Shown here piece by piece: positions 20,188 to 29,000 of a stretch of 64,000 nt of DNA. The notes beneath the pieces were generated by a model. That model ran no database searches and was not told the DNA's origin. It saw nothing but the letters and a program-made list of their open reading frames with translations. Each line of letters begins with the position of its first letter. The stretch's first letter is position 1. The position numbers were made by a program, and so were the translations under genes. The DNA is from Flavobacteriales bacterium ALC-1 (GTDB taxonomy: Bacteria > Bacteroidota > Bacteroidia > Flavobacteriales > Flavobacteriaceae): the NCBI GenBank assembly GCA_000171875.1, contig ABHI01000003.1, forward strand, positions 372,001-436,000. The letters run 5' to 3'.

Positions 20188-22239
20188 ATGAATACACTTC
20201 TTAATAAATGGTATAAAAATCATGCGCTTGTATATAAGATATTATTATTCTTAGTTACAACGCTTTTTATTGTTTACCTATTCCCTAAAACGGGAAAATT
20301 TAGATATTCTTTTGAAAAAGGAAAACCATGGCAATCAGAGACTTTATTAGCTCCTTTTAATTTTGCTATAAAGAAGTCACAAGATGAAATTGATAAGGAA
20401 AGAATAGAAGTAGAAGAGAGTAGTTCTATTTATTTTGAAACTGATGCTACTATAAAAAATGTAGTATTATCAGATTATATACAACGTTTTAACCAAACCT
20501 TTAAGGATTCGAGCTATCTAAAAATTCAAGATTCTGATTTATATAACAAAGGAAGATCATTAATTAATGAACTTTATAATAATGGTGTTTTAGATTCAGA
20601 ATATAATTATTCTGATAGAAAATCGATAACATTAGTATCATCTAATACGATAAAAAAGGAATTAAAGTACGGTGAATTATATGAGATAAGCGAATTGCGT
20701 CAGCTTGTTGAAAAACACTTTAATAGTGGTATCTCTATTGAAAAAAGAAATAGGATGATGTCCGTCTTTTTTGACGTTATAAAACCTAACATTAAGATAA
20801 ATGACAACCTAACTCAGCAAGCGTTAGAAGAAGAGCTCTCTAAAATAGCATTGACCAGAGGAAGTATAGAAAAAGATCAATTGATAATTTCTAAAGGGCA
20901 AGTTGTTGAAGATACTCAATTCGATATCTTAGATTCCTTAAAGTCTGAATATGAATCTCAAGTTTGGAATTCAGCAAACTACAATTGGGTACTTGTTGCT
21001 TACACACTTTTAGTGGCATTAGCATTACTGATGCTTTTATTATTTCTTAGAAAATACAGGTTAGAGGTCTTTTTAAATAATACTAAAGTTACTTTTATAT
21101 TTTTCAATATTGCTCTAATGATTTTGTTAACCACATTGGTTATCAACTATAATTCACAATACATATATGTAGTACCTTTATGTATTTTACCGCTTATTTT
21201 AAAGGCTTTTTTCGATGCAAGACTTGGTTTGTTTGCACATGTATTAACGGTGTTGTTGCTAGGTTTTATAGTGCCTAACAGTTATGAATACATGTTTCTT
21301 CAGATTATAGCTGGTATAGTTACAATTTTAACGGTATCCGAATTGTATAAGAGGGCCAATTTGTTCATATCTGTAGGGCAAATTACGTTTATATACATAA
21401 TCGCATACTTTGCCTTTTTTGTAATTCATGAAGGGCAAATAACAAGTCTAAAATGGGAAGTATTTGGACTATTTATAATTTGTGGTTTAGCAACGTTATT
21501 TGTACAGCCTTTGATTTATATCTATGAAAAGATTTTTGGATTAGTCTCCGATGTCTCTTTGTTAGAGCTTTCGGATACAAACACAAAACTTCTTAAGGAG
21601 TTATCAAATAGAGCACCAGGAACATTTCATCATTCACTTAATGTAGCAAATTTAGCTGAAGCTTCAGCCAACGAAATTGGAGCTAATGCCATGTTAGTTA
21701 GAGTAGGAGCTTTATACCATGACATTGGTAAAATGAAAAACCCTACTTACTTTACTGAAAACCAAAGCACAGGAATTAATCCGCATGATGAACTGTCTAG
21801 CAGAGAAAGCGCCAAGATTATTATTGACCATACTATAAATGGAATAGAAATAGCTAAAAAGCATAAGTTACCAGATCGGGTTATAGATTTTATTAGAACT
21901 CACCATGGAACAAGTTTGGTGTATTATTTCTATATGAAAGAGAAATCTAGTAATGAAAATGTAGATATTACTGATTTTATGTATCCTGGACCTAAACCCT
22001 TCAGTAAGGAAACTGCAATTTTAATGATGTGTGATAGTGTTGAAGCTGCATCAAAAAGCTTAAAAGAACCTACGAGTACTAAGATTAATGAGTTTGTGGA
22101 TAATATCATTAATAAGCAAATGGAAAGTGGTCAATTCCTCAATGCTGATATCACTTTTAAAGAAATTCAATCGATAAAGAAAGTACTGAAGCTTAAGTTA
22201 GCTAACATCTATCACCTTAGAATAGAATACCCGGAATAA
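20188..22239 (+). CDS. 7TM-HD family phosphohydrolase (PgpH type)
   Basis: 683 aa from the ATG at 20188 (a TTG two codons earlier is possible). One N-terminal membrane helix (about 15-33), an extracytoplasmic 7TMR-HDED domain (about 50-260), seven membrane helices (about 270-460) and a cytosolic HD domain with GTFHHSLNVANLAE and the diagnostic YHDIGKMKNP. This is the architecture of PgpH, which hydrolyses cyclic-di-AMP; I infer that activity from the family. A TACATTTG element ends just 8 bp before the ATG, so the mRNA may have almost no leader. Confidence 0.92.
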   Translation: MNTLLNKWYKNHALVYKILLFLVTTLFIVYLFPKTGKFRYSFEKGKPWQSETLLAPFNFAIKKSQDEIDKERIEVEESSSIYFETDATIKNVVLSDYIQRFNQTFKDSSYLKIQDSDLYNKGRSLINELYNNGVLDSEYNYSDRKSITLVSSNTIKKELKYGELYEISELRQLVEKHFNSGISIEKRNRMMSVFFDVIKPNIKINDNLTQQALEEELSKIALTRGSIEKDQLIISKGQVVEDTQFDILDSLKSEYESQVWNSANYNWVLVAYTLLVALALLMLLLFLRKYRLEVFLNNTKVTFIFFNIALMILLTTLVINYNSQYIYVVPLCILPLILKAFFDARLGLFAHVLTVLLLGFIVPNSYEYMFLQIIAGIVTILTVSELYKRANLFISVGQITFIYIIAYFAFFVIHEGQITSLKWEVFGLFIICGLATLFVQPLIYIYEKIFGLVSDVSLLELSDTNTKLLKELSNRAPGTFHHSLNVANLAEASANEIGANAMLVRVGALYHDIGKMKNPTYFTENQSTGINPHDELSSRESAKIIIDHTINGIEIAKKHKLPDRVIDFIRTHHGTSLVYYFYMKEKSSNENVDITDFMYPGPKPFSKETAILMMCDSVEAASKSLKEPTSTKINEFVDNIINKQMESGQFLNADITFKEIQSIKKVLKLKLANIYHLRIEYPE

Positions 22240-22242
22240 AAC

Positions 22243-22276
22243 AAAAAAGCCTCAACATAAATGTTGAAGCTTTTTG
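22243..22276. terminator. Terminator between the HD phosphohydrolase gene and the tRNA cluster
   Basis: AAAAAGCCTCAACAT pairs with ATGTTGAAGCTTTTT around a 2-base loop with one mismatch; a T run follows on both strands. It lies between the plus-strand gene and the minus-strand tRNAs, so it can act both ways. Confidence 0.75.
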
Positions 22277-22350
22277 TGAGCCCTGAAGGATTCGAACCTT
22301 CGACCGCCTCCTTAGAAGGGAGGTGCTCTATCCAGCTGAGCTAAGAGCCC
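22277..22350 (-). tRNA. tRNA-Arg (anticodon TCT)
   Basis: 74 nt cloverleaf on the minus strand: 7-bp acceptor GGGCTCT/AGGGCTC (two G-U pairs), D-arm TTAGCTCAGCTGGATAGAGC, anticodon loop CTTCTAA closed by CCTCC/GGAGG, and T-arm GAAGG-TTCGAAT-CCTTC. CCA is not encoded. Confidence 0.95.
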
Positions 22351-22363
22351 TTAACTCTGAAAG

Positions 22364-22438
22364 TCGGGGTGGCAGGATTCGAACCTGCGGCCTCCACGTC
22401 CCAAACGTGGCGCGATAACCGGGCTACGCTACACCCCG
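22364..22438 (-). tRNA. tRNA-Pro (anticodon TGG)
   Basis: 75 nt on the minus strand. Acceptor CGGGGTG/CACCCCG, anticodon stem CCACG/CGTGG with loop TTTGGGA, and T-arm GCAGG-TTCGAAT-CCTGC. The C1-G72 pair is the usual bacterial tRNA-Pro identity element. Confidence 0.95.
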
Positions 22439-22489
22439 AAATGATTATCTAAATATTACTAACTGCCACATAAGCTATAGTAAAATTTG

Positions 22490-22578
22490 CGGAGAGACAG
22501 GGATTCGAACCCTGGGTAAGTGTTTCCACCTACGACGATTTAGCAAACCGCTCCTTTCGGCCACTCAGGCACCTCTCC
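22490..22578 (-). tRNA. tRNA-Ser (anticodon GCT)
   Basis: 89 nt on the minus strand with the long variable arm of class II tRNAs (GTAGGTGGAAACACTTAC region). Acceptor GGAGAGG/TCTCTCC, anticodon loop with GCT inside CGGTTTGCTAAATCG, T-arm CAGGG-TTCGAAT-CCCTG. Confidence 0.95.
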
Positions 22579-22772
22579 AGTAATAAATGAACGTGTTTCA
22601 TTAAAAATGCGGATGCAAAGTTAACTTTTCATATTAAAGAACGCAACATTTTTTTTGAGTTTTTTCTTGCTAATTTTTTTTATTCTAAGTCTAGAGGTGC
22701 TACTAGCTTATTCTTTAGATTTTTAGTTCTATATTTAAGTTTAAGATTCATCAATAAATACTAAAAATATAG

Positions 22773-23366
22773 ATGTCAAAGTATAAAAGTGATAGAGCTT
22801 TTACGGATTATGTGCATAAAAATTTAGCAAAGCAATTGATATATAAACCTTTAAATTGGGTTGAAGTTCAATTACGACAAGATTATGCTAAATATATAGA
22901 TATGATGGATGGTATTGATTATGTTTTTAAGGATAATGATGCAATTATGAGTGTTCAGGAACGTTTTAGAGAAAAACAATATGAAAGCTTCAATGACTTT
23001 ACTATTCGTTACCGTAGAGATGAAAATAAGATTGAAGACCGCTATGAATCTGAGTATTATAAAATGAAAGCACATTATTTTACTTACGGTATAATTGATA
23101 GTTCTAAAACTGATGTAGAAAATGCTACTAAATTTATTAAATATGCAATAATTGACTTAAAAAAAGTTTATGAAAAGTTAGATTCTAAAGCCATATTTAT
23201 AACTGATAATAAAAAGAATACATGTGAGATTGTCGATGGTAATAGAATTGAATGTCCTGTGAAATATAACTCTGACGGCTCTTCATCCTTTTTTCCTATT
23301 GATATTTCTTATTTAGTAAAACTTTGGGGAAACGACATGCTTATAGCTCAAAAAGGATTCTTATAA
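22773..23366 (+). CDS. Conserved hypothetical protein
   Basis: 197 aa, no signal peptide or membrane segment. The middle contains a charged beta-rich block, DAIMSVQERFREKQYESFND followed by FTIRYRRDENKIEDR, then MKAHYFTYGI. The spacing of the Asp and the Gln-Glu-Arg recalls divergent PD-(D/E)XK nucleases in which a Gln lies near the active site, but this is only a weak structural guess. It lies alone between the tRNA cluster and a convergent methyltransferase gene, overlapping that gene's stop by 6 bp. Function unknown. Confidence 0.7.
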   Translation: MSKYKSDRAFTDYVHKNLAKQLIYKPLNWVEVQLRQDYAKYIDMMDGIDYVFKDNDAIMSVQERFREKQYESFNDFTIRYRRDENKIEDRYESEYYKMKAHYFTYGIIDSSKTDVENATKFIKYAIIDLKKVYEKLDSKAIFITDNKKNTCEIVDGNRIECPVKYNSDGSSSFFPIDISYLVKLWGNDMLIAQKGFL

Positions 23367-24539
23367 TTTCGAACAAACCAAAATAATCTTTTCATTATTT
23401 AAGTTTGTTGTGAAAAATAAATACAAATTTCCACCATCCTTCACTTTTAATTTTTTGCGAATATCATTGACTGATAAAGGGAAATTACGGGTTGTTATGT
23501 TTGCTTTTGTAATTTTTTCTTTAAAGAAAACCTTCTTATTAAAAGGTAATCGATTTTCAATTTTAAAACGTCTTCCTGGAAAATCAATTATTTTATCAGA
23601 AGTATATAAATGAGAATGTTTATGTAATTTATTAATATTTAATAGTTCGCTAATAGTATTAAAAGCTCCTGCTTTGAGTATTGCAACATTTGGTTCATAA
23701 AGATATGAGAGTGGTTCACTGTATATAGCTTGGGAACTAGGTTCGTTTTTAAAATTGAATTCAAAATTTTGAATGTTTTCTTTTTGAAGATTTACAGTTT
23801 TTATAATGGCATCACCATCATAATCACGTTCTAGTATCCATAACAATTCTTTCACCTCATTATTTACAGCTACAATGTGGATTTCTTTAACGTATTTTAA
23901 GTCTGAAAGTGTTGCTGTTAAGTCTAGTAAAGGTGATGTCTTTACCATCACTTGTTGTGCGTACTTCAGAAATAAATTTTGAAATGTTTTTACATTGGGT
24001 ATACAGTCAGAAAGTAAAAACACCTTTTGTTTACTATCATCTCGTCGTGAAGGATCTATATAAATCCAATCGAAAAGTTCATCTAATTGCTTTAAAACGT
24101 CAATACCACTTTCATTTTTGCAGGCAATGTTTGAAACGTTTAATGTTTTATAATTTTGCTTAACGATATCCGAAAGTTCAGTATTAATTTCGCAATGGGT
24201 TATGCTTTCTATGTGTTTAGAAAAGTAATAGGCATCTATACCAAAACCCCCAGTTAAATCTATAAGTGATTTCCCTGATACTAGGCTGGCTTTATATTTA
24301 GCAGTGACTTCAGAAGAAGTCTGTTCTATATTAAGTTTATTTGGGTAGTAAATATTTTTAGTAGTGTACCATGTAGGTAGCTTCTTCTCACAACGCTTTT
24401 TAGCTTCAATTTGTTCAATAATTGTTTTAGCTTCAACATTATTAAATGGGATTCCTTTTAGAAGAAGAATAGAAATATCAGACTTAAGATTAGCGTCTAT
24501 GAATTCTTGAATTTCAGTATTTAGAAGTTCTAAATTCAA
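23361..24539 (-). CDS. Class I SAM-dependent methyltransferase with THUMP-like domain
   Basis: 392 aa. The Rossmann methyltransferase core shows the SAM-binding motif I SLIDLTGGFGIDAYYFSKH (about 93-111), an acidic loop THCEINTELS and the motif IV-like DWIYIDPSRRD (about 166-176). The C-terminal part (about 270-392) fits the THUMP-like ferredoxin domain seen in Bacteroidota proteins of the PG_1098 group, which suggests an RNA substrate. The target is not known. It is 6 bp from the next gene upstream on the same strand. Confidence 0.85.
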   Translation of the reverse strand: MNLELLNTEIQEFIDANLKSDISILLLKGIPFNNVEAKTIIEQIEAKKRCEKKLPTWYTTKNIYYPNKLNIEQTSSEVTAKYKASLVSGKSLIDLTGGFGIDAYYFSKHIESITHCEINTELSDIVKQNYKTLNVSNIACKNESGIDVLKQLDELFDWIYIDPSRRDDSKQKVFLLSDCIPNVKTFQNLFLKYAQQVMVKTSPLLDLTATLSDLKYVKEIHIVAVNNEVKELLWILERDYDGDAIIKTVNLQKENIQNFEFNFKNEPSSQAIYSEPLSYLYEPNVAILKAGAFNTISELLNINKLHKHSHLYTSDKIIDFPGRRFKIENRLPFNKKVFFKEKITKANITTRNFPLSVNDIRKKLKVKDGGNLYLFFTTNLNNEKIILVCSKL

Positions 24540-24545
24540 ATTAAA

Positions 24546-25652
24546 TTATAGGTCTTTGGTCAATTTACTGACGACTTTATATTCGGATAAAAATTCTTTA
24601 AGAATTACCTTTATAGCTGTGTATGCTGGTATTGCGACAATCATACCTATGATTCCGAATAAAATACCTGCAATAATGATAACTAAAAATATTTCTAGTG
24701 GATGAGATTTTACGCTTTTAGAAAAGATATAGGGTTGACTAAAGAAATTATCGACTAATTGCGCTATAACAAAACCGATCATTATATAGGTTGTTTTTGG
24801 TAAAATAACGTCGCTAAAGCTTTCACCTAAGTTACTAGACATACTAAGTAACAACATTAAAAAGCCACTAACTAAAGGACCAACATAAGGCACTAAGTTT
24901 AATAGCGCACATAAAAATGCGATGACAATAGCATTGTCAATTCCAAAGATGAGCAATACAATAGTATAGATAACAAATAGAATTAATATCTGAAAAATAA
25001 GACCAACAAAATAACGTGACAGCAAGTCTTTAATCTTAGTAAAAGATCGCTTTGAACGCATTTCGTTTCCTTTTGGTATAAATGTCATAATACCATCTTC
25101 AAAAAGTTTACTGTCTTTTAAGAAGAAGAATGAAATAAATAATACCGAAAATAAACCAATACTAAAACTACCTAATCCACTAATAAAGCTATTTAAGAAG
25201 TTAGGAATAACAGCAAAATCTAATTTTGAAAGTAAGTTAGAATCCTTTATAGATTGCTCAACATCAATCTTCTGAAACTCAAAATATGTAACTATCTGGT
25301 CGTATAGGTTTTCTACATTACTTTGTAGTTGCTCAATATTTAATAGTGAAAGATTATGACCTTGCTCTACTATTAAAGGAATAAAAAGACCAACTAAACC
25401 TACTAATAAACCAATTAGTAAAACCATGGTTACAACCACAGCTACTGTATTGTTGAACTTTAATTTTCGTCTTAGGAAGATAACTATTGGTCTGCCAATT
25501 AATGAAATTACCGCAGCAACAGCTATATAGACAATAACAGATTGAATTTTATATAAAAAAAACAAAGCTAAAGCAACGGCAAGTAAAATACCTAAAGCTC
25601 TTAAAATGCCGTTAGCTATGATTTTTGAATTCATTAGTTTTAATTTACTCAA
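24546..25652 (-). CDS. AI-2E family transporter
   Basis: 368 aa with about eight hydrophobic helices and the family pattern: two or three N-terminal helices, a soluble stretch (about 90-150), then the C-terminal cluster including LNLVPYVGPLVSGF and the closing GIIGMIVAIPAYTAIKVILKE (given here in parts). Members export AI-2 or act as Na+/H+ antiporters; the family name does not fix the substrate. A second in-frame ATG six codons downstream (25634) is an equally good start. Confidence 0.9.
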   Translation of the reverse strand: MSKLKLMNSKIIANGILRALGILLAVALALFFLYKIQSVIVYIAVAAVISLIGRPIVIFLRRKLKFNNTVAVVVTMVLLIGLLVGLVGLFIPLIVEQGHNLSLLNIEQLQSNVENLYDQIVTYFEFQKIDVEQSIKDSNLLSKLDFAVIPNFLNSFISGLGSFSIGLFSVLFISFFFLKDSKLFEDGIMTFIPKGNEMRSKRSFTKIKDLLSRYFVGLIFQILILFVIYTIVLLIFGIDNAIVIAFLCALLNLVPYVGPLVSGFLMLLLSMSSNLGESFSDVILPKTTYIMIGFVIAQLVDNFFSQPYIFSKSVKSHPLEIFLVIIIAGILFGIIGMIVAIPAYTAIKVILKEFLSEYKVVSKLTKDL

Positions 25653-25682
25653 AGATGCTGAAATAAATTCAGCGTAGCAAAT

Positions 25683-26186
25683 TTAAGAATTAAGTTGTTT
25701 TGTAAGTTCGTAAAGTGTAATACTTGTAGCTTGCACCACATTCATACTACTATTATTGCCATACATGTTAATATGAATAACAGCATCACATAGATTTATA
25801 ATGTCGTCTGAAACTCCAAAGTTTTCATCTCCTAAAATTACCGCAATGGGTTGTTTAGTATTTAAAGTAAACTGACTCAAATCTTGACTATTTCCTGTAA
25901 TTTCTAAAGCGATTAAAAAGTGATTTTTAGTTTTTAATCTTGCGATAACATCCTTAATATTCTCTTCAATTTTGTGAGTAACATACTTTTCGGTAGAACG
26001 TGATGTTTTAGTCATACGTTTGCCTAGTGAGACATCTTTTCCACAAAAAATGAGTTCTTCAATACCAAAAGCATCTGCAATCCTAAACAAACTACCAATA
26101 TTTGGGGCATTAGATATATTATCGCAAACTAAAGTGATTGGATGTTTTTGTTTTTTAAAGTTGGAAGTATAGTGGGTGAGTTGCAA
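25683..26186 (-). CDS. TrmH/SpoU-family RNA 2'-O-methyltransferase
   Basis: 167 aa, one SPOUT domain. Motif 1 is VCDNISNAPNIGSLFRIADAF (Asn and Arg of the catalytic loop, about 22-41), motif 2 AVILGDENFGVSD (about 116-128) and motif 3 IHINMYGNNSSMNVVQA (about 138-154) forming the knot. It lacks the extra N-terminal substrate domain of RlmB. It methylates a ribose in tRNA or rRNA; which one is undetermined. Confidence 0.9.
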   Translation of the reverse strand: MQLTHYTSNFKKQKHPITLVCDNISNAPNIGSLFRIADAFGIEELIFCGKDVSLGKRMTKTSRSTEKYVTHKIEENIKDVIARLKTKNHFLIALEITGNSQDLSQFTLNTKQPIAVILGDENFGVSDDIINLCDAVIHINMYGNNSSMNVVQATSITLYELTKQLNS

Positions 26187-26200
26187 GTTGGTTTTTAATT

Positions 26201-26386
26201 TTAGCTAGTTATTGAATTGGGTTTGTGTGATAGAGTAATATAAATAATAAGAATAGTCATTAAAAGTAAAAATATAATAATACCTTTTATTGCTTTTTTT
26301 ACTCGTTTTGATATTTTTTTATCATCAGAATTAAATTCGAAAAAACCTTCAACTAATGAAAAAATTAATTCTACAATTTCTCTCAA
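26201..26386 (-). CDS. Small single-pass membrane protein
   Basis: 61 aa: a charged, amphipathic first half (DDKKISKRVKKAIKG) followed by one membrane helix (about 34-52) and a short polar tail. It lies 14 bp upstream of the SpoU gene and 27 bp after DUF4159, in line with the minus-strand genes and not overlapped by another credible frame. It has no recognised family, so it is supported by context and composition only. Confidence 0.5.
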   Translation of the reverse strand: MREIVELIFSLVEGFFEFNSDDKKISKRVKKAIKGIIIFLLLMTILIIYITLSHKPNSITS

Positions 26387-26413
26387 AACCTAAAAAAATT
26401 AATTGAATTAATT

Positions 26414-27055
26414 TTAGTTTTCAAAAACATACTTTACAATATTGGCGCCCATTTTTAGAGCTCTTTCGCGTACATCCTCAGGATCGTTATGTACTTCTTG
26501 GTCTTCCCAGCCATCACCTAAATCACTTTCTAAAGTAAAAAACAGTACCAATCTACTTTCGTGAAAAATACCTAAGGCCTGTGGTGCTTTGCCATCGTGC
26601 TCATGGATTTTAGGTAAACCGTTAGGGAAATTATATGCTGCATTAAAAATAGCATGGCTTTTTGGAATTTCAATCAACTCACTATTAGGAAATACCTTCT
26701 TTAACTCTTTAGTAATATAAGGCTCCATACCGTAATTATCATCGATATGTAGAAATCCACCTGAGATTAAATAGTTTCTTAGATTTTGGGCATCGTCATC
26801 ACTGAAGAATACATTGCCATGACCTGTCATATGTAGCAAGGGGAACTGAAAAATGTCTGTGCTACCAGCTTCAACAGTTTGAATATTCTCATTGATGTTA
26901 GTATCTATATTGTCATTACAATATTTCACTAAGTTTGGTAAAGCCGTTGGGTTACTGTACCAATCACCACCTCCTTTGTATTTTAATATGGCTACATCTT
27001 GTGAAAACAAGAGTAGAGAGAAGAGAGAAAAGAAAAGAGGGAGAAATAGTTTCAT
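26414..27055 (-). CDS. DUF4159 domain protein, secreted
   Basis: 213 aa with a Sec signal peptide ending near LLFSQ (about 18). The rest is the DUF4159 domain: VAILKYKGGGDWYSNPT, FQFPLLHMTGHGNV, SGGFLHIDDNYG and LFFTLESDLGDGWED. The fold resembles glutamine-amidotransferase-like or N-terminal-truncated VWA partners, but the family has no assigned activity. Members in Bacteroidota often lie near MoxR/VWA genes; here the neighbours are RNA methyltransferases. Confidence 0.88.
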   Translation of the reverse strand: MKLFLPLFFSLFSLLLFSQDVAILKYKGGGDWYSNPTALPNLVKYCNDNIDTNINENIQTVEAGSTDIFQFPLLHMTGHGNVFFSDDDAQNLRNYLISGGFLHIDDNYGMEPYITKELKKVFPNSELIEIPKSHAIFNAAYNFPNGLPKIHEHDGKAPQALGIFHESRLVLFFTLESDLGDGWEDQEVHNDPEDVRERALKMGANIVKYVFEN

Positions 27056-27102
27056 ATGTTATTTTGTATCAAAACCGTGTTCGCTAAAGGCCTATTATAG
27101 AT

Positions 27103-27807
27103 TTATTCATTGATAAATGCTACGGAATGACATGCGACAATGGCAGCTGTTTCTGTTCGTAATCGTGTCTCACCCAAAGTTACAGGAATATAATTATGCT
27201 GCAAAGCCATTTCGATTTCTTTAACGCTAAAATCTCCTTCGGGACCTATTAAAATAGTGCAATCTTTATTTTTACTAATTTGAGACTTCAATGATTTTTT
27301 ATCAGTTTCTTCACAGTGTGCAATAAATTTTTGACCAGAAAAGTCTTCATTTATAAAATCTTTAAAAGCTATTGGAGCATTTAGTTTCGGTAAATAGCAT
27401 TGAAGTGATTGCTTCATTGCTGATTGAATGATTTTTTCAAAGCGTTCAGTCTTTACCACTTTACGTTCACTATGATCACAGATAATAGGTGTAATCGTTT
27501 CTATACCAATCTCAGTAGCCTTTTCTAAAAACCATTCGTAGCGATCATTCATTTTTGTAGGCGATACAGCTAAATGTAGGTTGTAAGATCGCTTTCCTTG
27601 TAAAGTTTTAGAGTTAATACTTACAGAACAATGCTTTATATCTGCAATGGATAGCTCTGCTTCAAATAGCCAGCCATTGCCATTGGTAATATGTAGTTTA
27701 TCTCCATCTTTTTTTCGAAGTACTTTTACAATATGTCTACTTTCTTCTTTATCAAAACTAAAGTGAGTATCATTTTCAGAAATGTTAGAATTGTAAAATA
27801 ATTGCAT
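27103..27807 (-). CDS. rsmE: 16S rRNA (uracil(1498)-N(3))-methyltransferase
   Basis: 234 aa. The N-terminal PUA-like domain includes ESRHIVKVLRKKDGDKLHI and TNGNG; the C-terminal SPOUT domain has EKATEIGIETITP, ILIGPEGDFSVKEIEMA and the knot LGETRLRTETAAI. This is the complete RsmE signature. The enzyme methylates N3 of U1498 in 16S rRNA. Upstream, on the same strand, the PPIase gene ends 2 bp before its start. Confidence 0.94.
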   Translation of the reverse strand: MQLFYNSNISENDTHFSFDKEESRHIVKVLRKKDGDKLHITNGNGWLFEAELSIADIKHCSVSINSKTLQGKRSYNLHLAVSPTKMNDRYEWFLEKATEIGIETITPIICDHSERKVVKTERFEKIIQSAMKQSLQCYLPKLNAPIAFKDFINEDFSGQKFIAHCEETDKKSLKSQISKNKDCTILIGPEGDFSVKEIEMALQHNYIPVTLGETRLRTETAAIVACHSVAFINE

Positions 27808-27809
27808 TA

Positions 27810-28439
27810 TTATATATCTTCTGTAAATTTTAAAACCGTGATTACCTCTATGGTTTTTTTGTCTTGAGTTTTCATTACAATGTAATACTTTTTGTGCTTT
27901 AAATCATCAACAATAAAAGCTTCGTTGATTTTACGATTTTTATTAAAGGCTTCTTCATCAAAAGTTTCAGAAACCTCACCAAGTTTTATCCAACCTGTAT
28001 CACCTCCTATATTTGCTGTAGGACCAGAAGAATGAAGTTTAGCTAAATCTACGAATTTATAACCTTCATTGTATTGCTCAAAAACTTTATTTCGTATAAT
28101 CTTTGCTGATTGATTAGATGTCTTATTTCCATCGAGGATAATTACACTGAATTTACAATGATTAATTTCTGCTTTATCAATAACCTTGTAAAAGGTTTTT
28201 TTAAAGTCAGATTTAAACACTTTTTTTTCACCTTTTGAGAGTTTAAAAAGCTCATCAGCAAGTTTGGTTTTATCTCTTTCTTTATTGAAGGTATATAACT
28301 TTCCTTCTTCTGGTGTGTTTGCTTTTAGGAATGCTGTTGCATCCTCAGATGTTATAATAGAATCTAATTGTTTTTCTAGAGAATTTTGCGAAAGACAGAA
28401 AAGCGGGAATAAAAGTATAAACGAAAATAAATACTTCAT
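27810..28439 (-). CDS. Secreted parvulin-type peptidyl-prolyl isomerase
   Basis: 209 aa. Signal peptide with cleavage near FCLSQ (about 18). The parvulin domain lies in the C-terminal half: EQYNEGYKFVDLAKLHSSGP, then NIGGDTGWIKLGEVSETFDE, closing with KKYYIVMKT. It probably assists outer-membrane or secreted protein folding in the periplasm. The N-terminal half is helical and unassigned. It is coupled to rsmE by 2-bp spacing. Confidence 0.85.
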   Translation of the reverse strand: MKYLFSFILLFPLFCLSQNSLEKQLDSIITSEDATAFLKANTPEEGKLYTFNKERDKTKLADELFKLSKGEKKVFKSDFKKTFYKVIDKAEINHCKFSVIILDGNKTSNQSAKIIRNKVFEQYNEGYKFVDLAKLHSSGPTANIGGDTGWIKLGEVSETFDEEAFNKNRKINEAFIVDDLKHKKYYIVMKTQDKKTIEVITVLKFTEDI

Positions 28440-28538
28440 TTTAGTAGGGTTTATTTGTTAGGGCTAGTCACAAAAGAACTAAAATTTATGAGAAATCAAA
28501 AATTATAGGATGATTTATCGATGAAGACCTTAATGACT

Positions 28539-29000
28539 TTAGTGTTTTTTATAGAAGTATTTTACTAAACTAACCATAACATTAAAGATAAAAAAGAGCT
28601 GAGATATTATAATTAATGCGCCAAGAACAGCTAAAACTGAAGTCATATTCTTTGTGTCGTCAAAAAGTTGAAATCTAGAAATGGTACCTAATGGACTTAT
28701 AAAATCATTGAGACTCAGTAAAATCACAAATAGTAAAGATCCAAGTACAGTAATAGATGTGTGAATTTTTGACAAGCTTATGAATAATATTATATTTCCT
28801 CTAGAAAACAGCCAATAAACAATGGCTATTATTAAAACAGGTATAATTAAAATCACTACAATATCTGAATAGCTAACAACGTAATAAGTATCAACAATAT
28901 TAAAAACAAAAGTAAGCTCAAAAAACGTAAAGCCCATCCAAGCAAATACATAAACGATAATTAGAATAAGGTAGTATTTGTATATTTTTAGTTTCAACAT
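28539..29000 (-). CDS. Four-helix membrane protein of unknown function
   Basis: 153 aa with four hydrophobic helices (about 8-30, 44-64, 78-98 and 120-145) and few charged residues. No family is recognised. Its ATG overlaps the tsaD stop codon in the arrangement TAATG, so the two are translationally coupled. Confidence 0.72.
   Translation of the reverse strand: MLKLKIYKYYLILIIVYVFAWMGFTFFELTFVFNIVDTYYVVSYSDIVVILIIPVLIIAIVYWLFSRGNIILFISLSKIHTSITVLGSLLFVILLSLNDFISPLGTISRFQLFDDTKNMTSVLAVLGALIIISQLFFIFNVMVSLVKYFYKKH

Noticed and set aside
22579-22772. Possible integration site at the 3' end of the tRNA-Ser gene
   Set aside because: No integrase gene and no repeated tRNA 3' end were found downstream; only a short AT-rich spacer is visible.
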